Positions 33,350 to 44,829 of a stretch of 64,000 nucleotides of DNA are shown piece after piece. The stretch is from Acheta domesticus (taxonomy: Eukaryota; Arthropoda; Insecta; Orthoptera; Gryllidae): positions 157,451,976 to 157,515,975 of the forward strand of contig JAHLJT010009436.1 in the NCBI GenBank assembly GCA_031308135.1. Reading direction: 5' to 3'. The notes beneath the pieces are model-generated. The model was not told where the DNA came from, did no database searches, and was given only the letters and a program-made list of their open reading frames with translations. The translations under genes and the position numbers were made by a program. Every line of letters begins with the position of its first letter. Within the stretch, counting starts at the first letter, position 1.

Positions 33350-34417
33350 TACTTTTCTTCTTCTCGGGATAGAGTAAATTCAAGCATTGGAAATGGTCCA
33401 GCTAATCAAGCTTGATGTTCACTCGTACAACAATACTGTGGTTGCAAATATAGATGAACTCGTAATAAAAATATGAATTCGTAAATAAAATTTTGCATGT
33501 ACTTACCAGCATACATGTACTTCCACCTCCTGCAGGTTGTATAAATAAGTAAATGAATAAATCATTATATTCAAGACGAACTTTCATTATGAATTCATCT
33601 ATTTTATATTTAATAGCCTGGTCGCTTCCCCGCCGTGGATGTGATTGGTCGTGCCTGCCAGGGCCAGAGCAGGAACACGAGGAACACGACTGCCCCGCTG
33701 GCCAAGCAATGCCCGCCCCTTGTTTACATAGCGGGAAGTGGAGGGCGTCACGGAGATGCTGGCTAGGGTGACTTATTTTACGAGAGAGTGTCTTTCTTTC
33801 TTTTTGGTTTTCTCATTCTGTGTCTTTTCCTCTCCCTGGGTATTTGTCCTCGTATTCCCCCAGATGTTCCCCGCACGTTCCCCAGAAGACTTCCCAAATG
33901 TTCACCGCATATTCTCCCACATTTTTAACTGGTTATCAAACTGGATTTAAGTTCTGAAAAGTACTTAACCGATAACTGTGTGTGAGATCTGTGTGCTTGT
34001 GTGTGTAATTGAAGAACTGGATTCCCTATAACCAGAACAATGGTTTACGCACCAACATGGAGCCGGTTGCTACATGGGCATAATAAACGGGCTCGTGAGG
34101 GCGCAGGCCACGATGTGCCTAAAGGCGGCTCCATGCACTCGGCATTCGCAGAGTGGCGAGCTGCTGCTCGCCCAATCCCGAGCAGCTGAAGTTTTCGGCG
34201 AATGTTCGCTGCCATTGATGTTTGAAAAGACCGACAGGCGGTGGGTAGGGCGAGCACAGAAAGTTGGTCGCTCGGCAAATACTAGCAAGCGACCCATCCG
34301 CATCACGTGAAGTTCGGCGCGAGGCCGCGGCTGTGCGAAGCCTCAAAGCCACTTCGAGGAGCGCTCGGGGAGCACGAGCGAGAGGAGTTCGCTGAGAATA
34401 GTCCCCAAATGGAGTGG
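33350..34417. other. Intergenic, nothing certain
   Basis: No gene supported. A GC-richer stretch at 34040-34380 contains GGAGCCGGTTGCTAC near 34060 and AAAGGCGGCTCCATGCACTC near 34122, reminiscent of DNA-element subterminal repeats but without definable ends. Confidence 0.4.
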
Positions 34418-34634
34418 TATGGTGCGATTTTTCTAACTCTCACGCCCCTGAGGCCACGATGGAATATCACACGGCATTTCTCGTCTTTCTCGCTCGTGCC
34501 GCTAGAAATCGCATGGCTACAAGCACTGCTTGATAGGGTCGCGATCACACGATATCTAGTGGCACGACTGAGAAAGACGCGAAATACCGTGACGTATTAA
34601 ATCGTAAAGACAGGCCTTGAGGGGCAAAGTTAGA
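34418..34634. mobile_element. Foldback MITE, copy 2
   Basis: Left arm: GGTGCGATTTTTC, then GCCCCTGAGGCC, ACGATGGAATATCACACGG, CATTTCTCGTCTTTCTCG. The right arm, read on the minus strand, gives GCCCCTCAAGGCC, TTTAATACGTCACGG, TATTTCGCGTCTTTCTC. Nearly the whole 217 bp is one imperfect inverted repeat. It is immediately followed by the 5' motif of a family A copy. Confidence 0.75.
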
Positions 34635-35245
34635 ACTAGTGGTACTACAAGATGGCACAGACTTTCCCGTATTAGTTTTCTATTTCCTTGGGTCTCTCCT
34701 AGTTATTCATACTTGCTACATACTCTTGCCAGCTGCCATCTATCGCCACCAAAATGCATTTTTTGGGCGTTTTAATTTTTCGCTTTCCTAGTGGTAGAAT
34801 GGAAATATTAATATTAGAATATTAAAGAACACTAAAATTTCGGCCTAAATGGCAATTTTCTTTGAAAACTTTGGAGCGGTTTTTAAGAAAATAGCGTTTA
34901 AGCGCTACTAAAAATGCGAAATTTGAAGCTATTTTCACAGAAAATGTTTGAGTTTTCGAAAAACTTCATTTGAAGTCATTTGAAGCACTTACACTCACAA
35001 ATATAATAGTGTTTACCAATGGCTGCTAATGTGCATATTAAAGGTGTGAGAGATCTTCCAAAAAAATTAAATTTGTATAATTTTTGAAAAACTAAATATC
35101 CCAAATTGAACTTTATGTCATATTAAAGAATGTAATTAGCACTATCCGTTCGAAATGTTTGAAGAAAATAATTGGAGCCATTTTTAAGAATGCGGAATTT
35201 GCTGCTATGGCGGAATTTGCTTCATTTGTTCCAAACGATTTCCAT
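34635..35245 (+). repeat. Family A, copy 5a (forward, 5' half)
   Basis: Begins with the outer motif AACTAGTGGTACTACAAGAT, then GGCACAGACTTTCCCGTATT at 34653-34672, and follows the 53574 copy through 'gccagctgccatctatc' (near 34733), 'gaacactaaaattt' and 'agttttcgaaaaactt'. It stops near 35245, where a reverse copy begins. Confidence 0.75.
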
Positions 35246-35249
35246 TCTA

Positions 35250-35730
35250 CTGTATTGCATACTTCTTTCGTAGTATAGAGAATGTTATGCTAAAGCAAAA
35301 AGTGGCCATATGTGAGAGAAAAACCTTTGGGTTCCCTCATACTCAAAAGTGGATAATTCTTGTTCCTATGTATAGAAAATAACTCTTAACACGATTTTTT
35401 AAAACTCAAAATACACTTTTGTGGGTCCTTGATACAGATAAGTTGGTTTACGGCAAAAACGTTCTGGGAACAATGCTAAACCATAGGCAAATTTTTCCCA
35501 AAATTTATATTACCCTATCGTTCTGGCTGATGTCGTGATTGCTTGAATTTGAATGGAATGTTTGATTTTTCGAGGTACTTTAAGATGAAGCCTCAAGAAC
35601 ATTTTCAAAATTTTCTCAAAAATGTCTCCGAATATTTTTCTCTTTCTTTTTCATAGGAAACGCAAAGTAAGTTGATAAAAATAGTGTAGGTCGTTTTTCG
35701 TTGAACTCTCTAAATTTTCGAAAATTGCAA
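35250..35730 (-). repeat. Family A, copy 5b (reverse)
   Basis: In reverse order: 'cgtagtatagagaatgttatgc', 'aaaagtggataattcttg', 'aatgctaaaccatagg', 'atattaccctatcg', 'actttaagatgaagcc', 'cgttgaactc'. Together with copy 5a it gives two truncated copies of opposite polarity in contact. Confidence 0.65.
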
Positions 35731-35951
35731 AAGATAATCAGAGAGAGAATGTGCTATTGTAGCATTACGATTTTCATGAATGTGTGAGATACAGGGCAAA
35801 CTGACTTCCACTTTCATTTCATTCATCCATATTGTCCTCGGACTCTCTTGCAAAGTTTCATGATCTTTGGAGTCCTAATCGTTATGATGATATTCGCGCA
35901 GCGCTCATTCTCCGTTACTTAATAATCGATCCGTCTCTAATACAACGATCG

Positions 35952-36503
35952 GCTTAAGTGGCTCAGGGCATCAAATTGATGTCACTGCAGTGTCTCTGAC
36001 TGGGAGGTCCTAAAGTTCAAGTCCCGAAGTGTGGCAGGATTTTCGACTCTAGCTACATAGCTAGGTCGAATCCAGGCGCTGACTGGAGGAGAATTCTAGC
36101 GGCCGGCTGCTCTGATGAGTAGTTTTCCTTGGTTTCTCCGATAAACATCAGGCGAATGCCGGGAGCAGTACCCTAAGAAACCGACCATGGACCGCGCACG
36201 TTCTTTCCTTCCTCTACCTTGTCCTACACTCATCCTTTACTTATACACACTTAACTCACACTACATACACTATCACATTTCTTGTCGGGACACCAGTCGG
36301 TAGCTTAGAGGTTGTCCTGGATGAGGCGATGTCCAGCTGGTGGGAGATACGTGGTTGAGGAAAATACGTCGTCGTAGGTCGGCGGCGGATTTCACCAGCC
36401 AACGGAGGGTGATCACCACCACCTCCCGGAATGAAAGCATGCACTACACTTACGGCACCAATAACCGTAGTAGTGGGCGCGCTCGGAATCGCTAATCAAT
36501 CAA
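35952..36503 (+). mobile_element. tRNA-derived SINE, copy 2 (longest)
   Basis: A-box-like TGGCTCAGGGCATC at 35959-35972, 'gatgtcactgcagtg', B-box AAGTTCAAGTCCC near 36015-36027 (one change from consensus), the common body, an additional segment 'gtgggagatacgtgg' at 36339, and the end 'cggaatcgctaatcaatcaa'. About 550 bp, with all parts of the family present in order. The tRNA ancestor was not identified. Confidence 0.75.
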
Positions 36504-36617
36504 CCGCCGGGTGGGTCGGCGCCGGATTTTCCATCCCAATCTCCGCGATGAAACACGCTCTGCGCTTGTGGTACTAATGACCTTAGCAGTTGACGCGCCC
36601 GGAATTGTCAATCAATC
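36504..36617 (+). mobile_element. SINE 3' tail, partial tandem copy
   Basis: Repeats only the last part of the SINE ('gtcggcgccggatttt', 'actaatgacc', 'gttgacgcgcccggaatt', 'caatcaatc') directly behind copy 2, giving a duplicated 3' end. Confidence 0.65.
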
Positions 36618-36668
36618 CACTAGAATGGCTGGTAAGAAGAAATACATTAGGGAGTTTTTGCACGTGAA

Positions 36669-36788
36669 AGCGTTACAGCAATCGCCAGCACTATCGATCT
36701 TCTGCATAAGCGCATAACAAGTTTCACATCACTTTTGTGCATTTGCACATGCGCAGAAGATAGATAGTGCTGTCGATTGCTGTACGCT
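36669..36788. mobile_element. Palindromic MITE, 120 bp
   Basis: The left arm AGCGTTACAGCAATCGCC, AGCACTATCGATCTTCTGC is mirrored by the right arm. Read on the minus strand, that gives AGCGTACAGCAATCGACAGC, ACTATCTATCTTCTGC. Arms are about 45 bp with few mismatches and a 20-25 bp loop. If transcribed it would give a long miRNA-like hairpin. No target duplication was resolved. Confidence 0.75.
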
Positions 36789-37138
36789 CTGTCGTGGTAT
36801 TCTTCATTGCATGAGCCGAATGAAACATCTACTCTTAAAGCTGACATGAAGGTGATGGTGAAATGAAAGGAAACAGTGGCCTCTAGGCGTAAAGAAATGT
36901 ATTTCAATTTTAGAGAAAAAGAAACTTTTCTTGAAAGTATTTTAAATCAGCTGTCAGCAGATGCTTCCTTCCCTCAGTTGAGTCTACAGCCTTTTTTCGG
37001 CCCTAGCTACCTTAAACCTAGCCTCCACTTCATTATTCCACAGTCACTCGTAAGCCCAGTGCGCCTAAGCACCTACTCCTGCAGTTTGTGGCACATAAGC
37101 CCATGGCGGCGCTTTCACCATTTTACAGGTAGGGAGGT
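36789..37138. other. Intergenic, nothing recognised
   Basis: No supported gene. The 88-codon plus-strand frame at 36876-37142 resembles nothing known to me. Confidence 0.5.
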
Positions 37139-37141
37139 TTA

Positions 37142-37682
37142 GGCCCGGCATACACGTTCCCGTATACCAGTGAGGTTTACCTGTACAGGCCACCCGTGTA
37201 GGTAAACAGGAGCGTGTGTGCCAGCCGCTGCAGGCCGAACTGCACAGGCGTAGCGACCTGCGCAGGCGACCGGAGAAGAATCGAATTTCTGTTCTTTCTA
37301 CCGTTCGACCCGTTGCAAGAAACCTCAAAGTAGCTGTCAGTCTCTCATGGGGGGAAATAGACGTTCTCATAACGGTATATTTTCTTTTGTATTAGGGGAG
37401 TCACAAGTGACGGTAGTTTTTGATAGACTTCTTCATTCATCCGCAAATAAATACGGTAATCTGTAGGATCTGAACTGAACTCTTTTAATAATCTTGTATG
37501 AGTGTATTCATTTCTCTTTGTAAGCCAATCTTTACACCAGGCTTTGCGTTTTCGCTTCTTCTTAGACTTCATAGCCACTAACAAACCAACAAGAGCGATC
37601 GGGTCGTCTTGTTTGTTCGCCATCACTCGACTAACAATGAGTTCAAATCTTCCAGTTTACTGTGCGTGCGCGTGCTCTAGCC
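37142..37682 (-). mobile_element. PIF/Harbinger element relic with large internal deletion
   Basis: The N-terminal part of a Harbinger transposase (37286-37623, minus strand) lies between TTAGGCCCGGCATACACG (37139-37156) and a weakly similar inverted end CGTGCTCTAGCCTAA (37671-37685). The flanking trinucleotides are TTA and TAA. Harbinger elements duplicate TWA, so the ends are plausible but not proven. The sequence after the transposase fragment (37142-37285) holds ACAGG/CCTGT repeats. Confidence 0.45.
37286..37623 (-). pseudogene. PIF/Harbinger transposase, N-terminal fragment (HARBI1-like)
   Basis: The frame from ATG at 37623 starts MANKQDDPIALVGLLVAMKS, then has a basic stretch KKKRKRKAWCKDWL and EEVYQKLPSLVTPLIQKK. 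After a one-base frameshift near 37385 (in an A-rich run) it continues TVMRTSISPHERLTATLRF, LATGR. This is the region before the DDE catalytic domain of HARBI1-like transposases. The catalytic residues are absent because the match ends near 37286, so the gene is dead. Confidence 0.8.
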
Positions 37683-37814
37683 TAACGTGCATGTCAGATC
37701 TTAGTGTCAGCCCCTTGCCGCTCTTACAGCTGCCCATTGGCCCATTAATGAGCTTACTCCGCCTTGCATCCAGGCTGTCTCATTCGCACCACATTCGGGC
37801 AGCAAGAGGACTGG

Positions 37815-37978
37815 GAAGGAATTAGGTATTGAAGGTAGCTCCTTCCCTGGGCCTTTGGGTAGGCGCCGTCATGCCAGAACACCAAAGAAAGCATCCATAC
37901 ACGAGGTGGGATTCGAACCCGTATACCCCATCTCTCAATGCTGCCACGTAACTACTGAGTTACGGAACCCAGCTCAAA
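37815..37978 (-). mobile_element. tRNA-like SINE, second type
   Basis: Minus strand: A-box-like TAACTCAGTAGTTACG (from about 37962), perfect B-box GGGTTCGAATCCC at 37920-37908, then a non-tRNA body. The acceptor stem does not close (GCTGGGT has no matching 3' partner), so this is a SINE or tRNA pseudogene and not a functional tRNA. An A/C-rich stretch lies beyond its 5' end. Confidence 0.55.
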
Positions 37979-37989
37979 AAACAAAAACA

Positions 37990-40519
37990 AAAAACTTTCA
38001 ATCTCTTAACATTACTTTTACTTCAATTTCAATAATTACATTATGGCTGTATTACGCGCAGTGAAGTAGCCCTATGTAATTTTATCTACGAAAATACGAG
38101 TGTGTGATTAATACACCCATAAGAAACTTCATTATATCACTACCGTTATAATTATTACATAATTGCACTGCGACGTTTGTGTAAAATATATACAGAAATG
38201 AAATTAAAAAAAGACACAAGCAATATTATAATTATTAAGCGATACTAGGGATGATGATGTCATATCAAAAAGAGTTAATATAATAATATAATATTGCTTT
38301 ATTATGTGCAAAATAATATTTATGGGAATAACTGAACAACAGAATATCATTGAAAGAAACTTTTATTTGTTTCTCTTAAAAAGTTCCGAGTTGCGTGGGA
38401 AATAAAAACATCGAGGCCTCTTCGAAACAGAAACATCCTAGGAAGTAGCTTGACGCTATGCAAGATGAGCTGTTCAGTGACGTATCGTAAACAGTTTTTC
38501 GTCTTGGCTTACTTGCAGTTTATCGTACATTTCCACTGCGTCAGCCCCTTGCTGTTAGTGTTGGAAACGTGGCAGTGAAGGACCTTCCCAGCGCCTGCCG
38601 GCGTCGGCCGCCGGGGCCTTGATTGAAACCCTTATGGACTTTCCTCCAGATTGCTTCCACATGAGACTCCGCTGCGGCAAGTGAAGCTGCGTATGGGCGC
38701 TCTGTGCTTGGCCTCAACTCCCGACAAACATTTCAGGCTTAATACGCGAGAACCTTCAGTGAAAAAATACAATTTCGCTACCTCGGATCGTCTACGTCAC
38801 TCTGCTTCGTAGTATTTATATTTGCCCTCCTCCGATATTTTTGTTGTCACGCGTCTTTATTAACTTGAATTGTTATTTCAAGTCATGTAAATCTTGAAGT
38901 GTTGCAATATAATACACAATTACATTATTGAATCAAATTTTATGAAGTTTTTCTGTGAATATAATCCTTTTCGAGATCTGGTTTTCGATCCATTTCTCTT
39001 ATTTGATCCTTTGTCGTAGAATCTCTGATTTGCTTCAGAATTCTAATTGCAACTTAGTTCTCCGCTGCTAAAGGTAGTTTACACTTTTTTACTGTTTTTG
39101 TCTCATACATTTGAGGGAAAATCCGCGAGTATACGCGCTGTAGAGCTAATTCATCATTTAAATTAATTTAATTGACTTCGGTGTGTGGGTTTTTTTGTTA
39201 TTTAAGTTCGCATTAACTACTAGGTCATTAGCGACCATTTGGTGTGTTTTTCTTTTCGGCTAAAATTAAAAGCGTGCTCGGAATTGTTCTCTTACCCGTT
39301 TCCTGCCTTCGGGCAGGCAGCTATTATTAGAATGATTGCCGTATCGGTGGCGTTTAAGAAGTTAAGAGCGACGGCTGTAAATAGAAACCTAACAAAGACG
39401 CATTATCCTGAGGATGCACGGAAAGAATACTCTGCATTAACTCTTGACTTTGAGTTGATGTTTAATTTCTCGCAGAAGTCGTACAAATAAGATTATGTAA
39501 TCGTGCTATCATCAATATACCTCTCAATTTTGACTGAAAGATCTGCATTTGTAAGGAAAAAATCGTACTAAGCTGTCCTACGGAGGGGAAAAAGTCTTAC
39601 TTAATATTTGTACTAAAGGACAAATGAATTGATTTAATGAATTGACCCCCAAACCTCCGTGGACATGTGACTTTTCTGGACTGTTTCATTAATCATATGT
39701 CTTATCTCTTTTATCTAAGCTTATCTCACATTACCTAAAATTTGCTCCAAAATGGCTCTTCATATTTATTTTAAACTTAGTTCTGAAAACGTTGAGTACT
39801 ATCCCATTTTTTGAGGAATTAGTAGGTTGGACGGAAACATTGAAGGATAATTGTGTTTAATTGCTTCAATCGTACATATTTTTAAAAAACAGGGGGATAT
39901 TACTGTTAACAATTGAATGTTGTTTCACTGCTGGCATCCATCTCAGTGATTTCGGGAGCATCGTTTGTGCAGTTGGCTTCAGCACAACGGTAATACTACA
40001 TCTGTTTGCGCGAATTTCTGTCGCATGTTACCTACCTCCTCTTTTGCATGTAACTCTTAATCAATGACACAATGCAGTAACCAGTGTTTGCATATGAATT
40101 AATTTACATTTGAATATTCGTCTCCGCCAAACTTATCTTGAAAAGTCTGAATCAAAATTATCGTAGCGTGCAGCATACGAAATGAGACATTCTTTTAGAG
40201 TCGGGTAGAAACGTACTCGCCACTATGACGAGGTTTTTCACTTCGTAAAGTTCCATAATGATAAGTAAGTTTCTAAGACACGCATGACTTGTTCAATGTT
40301 TCACATGTGTGTGCATGCGGATCCAAACTGCGTAGCTCCAATGCGTCATACTTTGAAATTCAGGGACAAGTAAAGATCAAATGTAATGAAACACAAATGT
40401 TTCAAATGTTCGTGTGTGTATAAGTTATCCAGTGCCAACGATAAATCTTTTTTGTAGAATTACGTAAGCATTAATATTTTCGATTTTCTCTGTTTCACTT
40501 TACGATCAGTGACGGCTCC
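37990..40519. other. Intergenic AT-rich DNA
   Basis: About 2.5 kb. A modest GC-rich patch at 38570-38720 has no recognisable coding content, and an 83-codon frame at 39239-39490 is unrecognised. I see no terminal repeats. Confidence 0.45.
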
Positions 40520-41893
40520 TGGTTCAAAATGTGTTTACCGAGTACTTTGCGAAATTGAATTTGAAGCTCTCTTTTACATACAATATTTCAGTTTTCGAAA
40601 AACATCATTAGAACTCTTTTGACGTACATCAACTCACAAATACAATAGTATTTACAAATTGCTTGAAATGAGCATATTAACGGTGTGAGAGATCTTTCAA
40701 AAAAATTACATTTGTGTATTTTTTGAAAAAACAAAAAATACCTCAAAATAAACTTTACGTCACATTAAAGAGTGCAATTAGCACTATCCATTCCAAAAGT
40801 GTGAAGAAAAAATTTCAAGCCTTTTTTGACATAATGGCGTTTGAGCGTTTCTGAAAATGCGGAATTTTGAGCTACTTTTCACAGAAAACGGTTGAGTTTT
40901 CCAGAGAGTTGAGACAAATTTACGGACATTATTTAAGCACATATACTCATAAATACAATAATGTGAACAAATCGCCACTAATGTAAATATTAACGACGTG
41001 AGAGACAAGTCAAAAAAATTAGTTTTGTAATTTTTGAAAAAACAACAACAAAAGAATAGAGCACTATGGCGTACATGTCAACGCGTAGAGTACATTAGGC
41101 ACTATCCTTGCCAAAAGTTTAAAGAAAAAAATTTGGAGCCGTTTTTTAGAAAATCTTGTTTTCGTAATTTTTTTTTTAAATTGCACTTATTGCACGCATT
41201 GCTGCGCGAAAACTACTAAAATTTTCAAAGAAATGTGCATTACCTTAATGAAGGAACACCCTATGGAGAGCAAATTTTACTTGAAGAAAAAAATCCCTAT
41301 CTTTAATCCTGTAGTTGTTGGAAGAGGACGAATAAAATTCAAACTTTTGCAATTTTCGAAAATGCAGAGTTAACCGTGAAATTAGGTCCTATGGCACCTT
41401 CATAACTGTATTTTACTCTTTTCTTACAAGAAATTTGAAGAAAAAATTTGGAGCTGTTTTTGAGAAAATTTTGAAAATGTCCGGGGGCTTCATGTAAAGT
41501 ACCCCCAAATTTTATAGAATCTTTTTCAAAATCTGAAATCTTCGACTCGATCCAGATAGACAGGGGTTTCTTCAATTTGAAAAAAAATCCTTCATGTGGT
41601 TTAGGCGCTAGTAGTATTCACAGACGGACGGGCAGACGGACGGACGGATGTTTTGCTTTCAATTGCATTTTCGGTATGAAGGACCCACAAAAGAGGGATT
41701 CTGGCTGCACCACGTGCTAGGAGATATTTTTTCTAAATTTAGCAACTGGATTTATCCACTTTTTCGTTATGAGGGCCCGGCATGAATTTTTTTTCCGCCG
41801 AAAATCCGTCGTTTTTTCGCGCAGCATTACATAACTTTCCCTATACTACGTATATCACTCCGTGTATACGTGCGTATACGGGAATGTAAAAAG
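40520..41893 (+). repeat. Family A dispersed repeat, copy 6
   Basis: Forward copy lacking the 5' tip. Blocks include 'cagttttcgaaaaacatc' near 40588, 'aatgtaaatattaacgacgt' near 40979, 'tttcttcaatttgaa' near 41565, 'taggcgctagtag' at 41603, 'cagacggacgggcagacgg' at 41620 and 'gcagcattacataactttcc' at 41822. It ends 'cgtatacgggaatgtaaaaa' at 41873-41892, with one change in the terminal ATACGGGAAAGT. Confidence 0.8.
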
Positions 41894-41919
41894 TGAGTTG
41901 TCAATTGCCACAGTCAGCC

Positions 41920-42235
41920 GCCGGCGCGCCGTTTCCAATCAAATCCCTGTGCTGCAGCCGCCGTGTGGCGGGGCAGGCATCAACGCGTTGCGCTCCAGTT
42001 CCGAGGCCTGCGCTGCTCGTGCGGTGGGTGCGACGGGAGCGGCTGCTGCGCGGAGCCCAGAAGGCGGAGGACAGAGGGCGGGGCCCGGCGCACGCGGAGG
42101 GCGAAGGGCACGGAGCGACGGAGGGGGCGCCGCCCAGATGACACCAGATGCGCCCGGCCACCTCGGCGGCGGCGGCGGCGGCGAGGGCGCCGTTGCCACA
42201 TGGCAGCGACGGCGAACAGTGTCTTACGGAATTTT
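41920..42235. other. CpG island
   Basis: Dense CpG, with a GGC repeat at 42164-42184. Frames are open on both strands (up to 149 codons) with compositional Pro/Arg/Gly content. It starts about 25 bp after the end of family A copy 6. No protein is recognised. Confidence 0.4.
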
Positions 42236-42480
42236 TAACTGGGCTGGGGGGCATACACCATTAACTCTTAATCTACTTCAGCATCACACTGTGCGAATTA
42301 TATTTTTATAAAAGCTCATTACATTCATAGACTGTATGAAGAATTGCTTTTGCTAGAATCTTCCAGGATGTTATCAGATTGGAATAACCCGCGCCGTGAA
42401 ACCAAGTTTGAAATTCTGAGAATTCCTTCTCGTTGTTGGGAGATGTTATAGCTGTTTGAATGGTCGAATTTGTGTTAATA

Positions 42481-43067
42481 CCGGGTGAGCCAAAAGTCAC
42501 TACCCAAGATTATTTCCACTCTATTAAGGTTTTAATTTCGCATGGAATCAATTTCCCGCCTGGCACATTCACACATAATAATTAATTGCAGATATACTAG
42601 AATGCATTGCTAAATTATCGGCTGTCTCAGATGTTTAGTTAGAGATTTGCTTACATACGTAATGTGTCCATGTACATATGTTGTCGAAAGAAGAACTTTT
42701 GCATTTAAAAATGGTACAAACCAATGGTAGGCTATGTGTTAATAAATTGCAAGGGACAATAGAAATGCCTCCCAGATCACCAGAGTTCACTCCAATGGAT
42801 TTTTCATTTTGGAGATAGAGTAAAGACATGGAATATCCTTCAAATCCAATCACAATCGACCACCTAAGGACAGCCATCAGCATGCTTTTCAGAACATCGA
42901 CTCGAATCCACAACTGTGTGAAGAAATAAGCTTAAGTGTCCCAGATCGTCTTGGGAGATGTGTCCATGTAGAGAGAAAACAATTTGAAACAATATACTAT
43001 AAATGATGAGAACAAATGACTTGAATAAATAACTCACATTAATGGGTAGTGACTTTTGGCCCATCTG
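42481..43067 (+). mobile_element. Tc1/mariner element with internal deletion, 587 bp, TA target duplication
   Basis: The left terminus (42481-42506) and the right terminus (43042-43067) are inverted repeats of about 25 bp sharing GCCAAAAGTCACTACCCA, and both are flanked by TA (42479-42480 and 43068-43069). The interior keeps only the 3' part of the transposase gene, so this is a non-autonomous deletion derivative. Confidence 0.88.
42741..42925 (+). pseudogene. mariner-like transposase, C-terminal remnant
   Basis: The frame reads EMPPRSPEFTPMDFSFW, a stop, then SKDMEYPSNPITIDHLRTAI. This matches the end of the catalytic domain of mariner-related transposases ('PPRSPDLTP.DFFLWG..K..VY'), including the last catalytic Asp in MDF. 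It has a stop after Trp and lacks the N-terminal and first catalytic Asp regions, so it is inactive. Confidence 0.8.
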
Positions 43068-43069
43068 TA

Positions 43070-44470
43070 TTGTGATATACCAAATGCGGGAGGGCATTCG
43101 ATGGAATAATTGAAGGCTTTAATGCCAATGTAATTTAGAATTTGGCACCTTAGTAACAGGTTGCTAGGGAGAATACTGATGTTTAACATGTCACGATATT
43201 TGATAAACGGGCACCTTAGTAACAGAGGTAAACAATTTCATGGGCCCGTGGATGTGGTGTAGAATCAGTTGAAAGATGCGTGTGTAAGAGTGGAAATTTC
43301 GCCCAAGAGTGCACCTTGGTTAGAGGAGTGAATACATAATAAGAATCCGTTGGTAGGAATGTAAACAGAATTTTGTACAACAATGAACACGAGTTTTCCT
43401 GGATTGAAGAACAAAAAAATTAGTTAGTTGGAACTCAGATTTCATAGCGAGAGGATCATTTCTGAATTAGGGTGTGCGTGTCCGAGTTCAGGCTTAGTAG
43501 ATTTTTGTGTGATCGAAAGTAGAGTCTTATAAAAGTTCCGGAGATACAGTTCGGGACTTTAACTTTTTTCTTCCGCGAGTGAAAGTGGAACATAGAAAAA
43601 TTTTGGTGAAACCGTGCATTGACTTGGAGTATTTTCTTACCGATAGGGAGGAACTTTTAAGAAAATTGTCAACTTTAATTAGTTTTCACCTGTGACGAAG
43701 GTAAAGCACCAGGCTAAATGAACTTGTAATTATTTTGCCGAACAAGTGCTGATGGTGAAATGGGAGGCTTGTACAGTATGTGAATGGGAGTGACTTCGTG
43801 GCGTGCCGGAAGATACAAGATAGAAGACATCAAGACGAGCTGGGAACCGGTGGGTCGAAGGTGATGGTGTGGAGATACGCGGCGTCCGAGCGGAGCATCC
43901 AACGATACAACGGGGAGAGAGCTCAGGTTAACGTTCGTACGAACAATTATTTTATTTCTCATGACCAAAGTTAATAATTTTCAAAAAATGTTGTTTCGAA
44001 TCAAAAGAAATCTTTAATTATAATACATGTAAACTGTTCTAGTGCTAAAGAGAGTACAAAAAACAAACTTGGTTATTATTGTGCAATCTGGCACATCATC
44101 ATTAAAAAAACACTTTCAGGTTTTGTCGTTTTCCGGGTGGAAGCGAGTCTACAGGGGGCAGATTGTGGTTGAACGATGAGGTAAGCCGAATTATGCCCCT
44201 TGCATATTCGAACCCATGATAGAAGATCAACGTGTCAATAATAGAGACATATCTTGGATTTGATAAAACTCAATAGTTTTTAATAATTAATTTGATAGAA
44301 ACCACCGTTTCAAATGGCAGCCCAACGTGGGGCTGATAAATAAAAACCGTTTCAGTATGTTAGGTTTAAAATAATTTGTTTTCACACCGAATGTTCTATG
44401 ATTTGTAATGAGTTTTACAAATGAAGACAGATGTGTTAATATGGAAAGAAATTAAAGTATAATATTGCGT
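43070..44470. other. Intergenic, nothing recognised
   Basis: No supported gene. The phrase 'caccttagtaacag' occurs twice (43146 and 43211), a short local duplication. Confidence 0.5.
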
Positions 44471-44484
44471 AACCATTGCTATGT

Positions 44485-44522
44485 GCGAGAAAGTACGTGC
44501 TGTTGCAACGGTACTACTTCCT
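44485..44522 (-). repeat. Family A terminal motif, isolated
   Basis: GCGAGAAAGTACGTGCTGTT and GCAACGGTACTACTTCC form the inverted version of the family A 5' outer motif. Only the tip plus some decayed flanking sequence is recognisable. Confidence 0.55.
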
Positions 44523-44829
44523 TAAGAGATCAGAAAGAGTTCGCACTTCCGTTCGCGAGTCAGCAACTTTCAACTTAAAAAGTGCAATGAGACGGAAGGA
44601 AAGGCGAGAACGAACCTGCTTCGTACGATTTCGTACCTGCTTTAGCGATGAGTAATTAAGGACATCTCCAAAGTATATGTAAAATATCGAACATTTTTCA
44701 AGACCGATGACCATCTTACGTCCTTGCGATGCAAGTTAATCATTGAGACCACTGAACTCCAACAGGCATGAAGGAGTTTTCAGGGGTACGAGGCACTTCT
44801 TCAGCCAGTTGACGGCTGACGGGCTTTAA
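44523..44829. other. Intergenic, nothing recognised
   Basis: Possibly the decayed body of the family A fragment at its left. No gene supported. Confidence 0.4.

Noticed and set aside
34040..34380. GC-richer stretch with GGAGCCGG and GGCGGCTCC words as a piggyBac- or hAT-like MITE
   Set aside because: Ends could not be defined and no target duplication was seen.
37895..37978. Functional tRNA gene on the minus strand
   Set aside because: The A- and B-boxes are good, but the acceptor stem does not pair and a non-tRNA body follows, so it is a SINE head.
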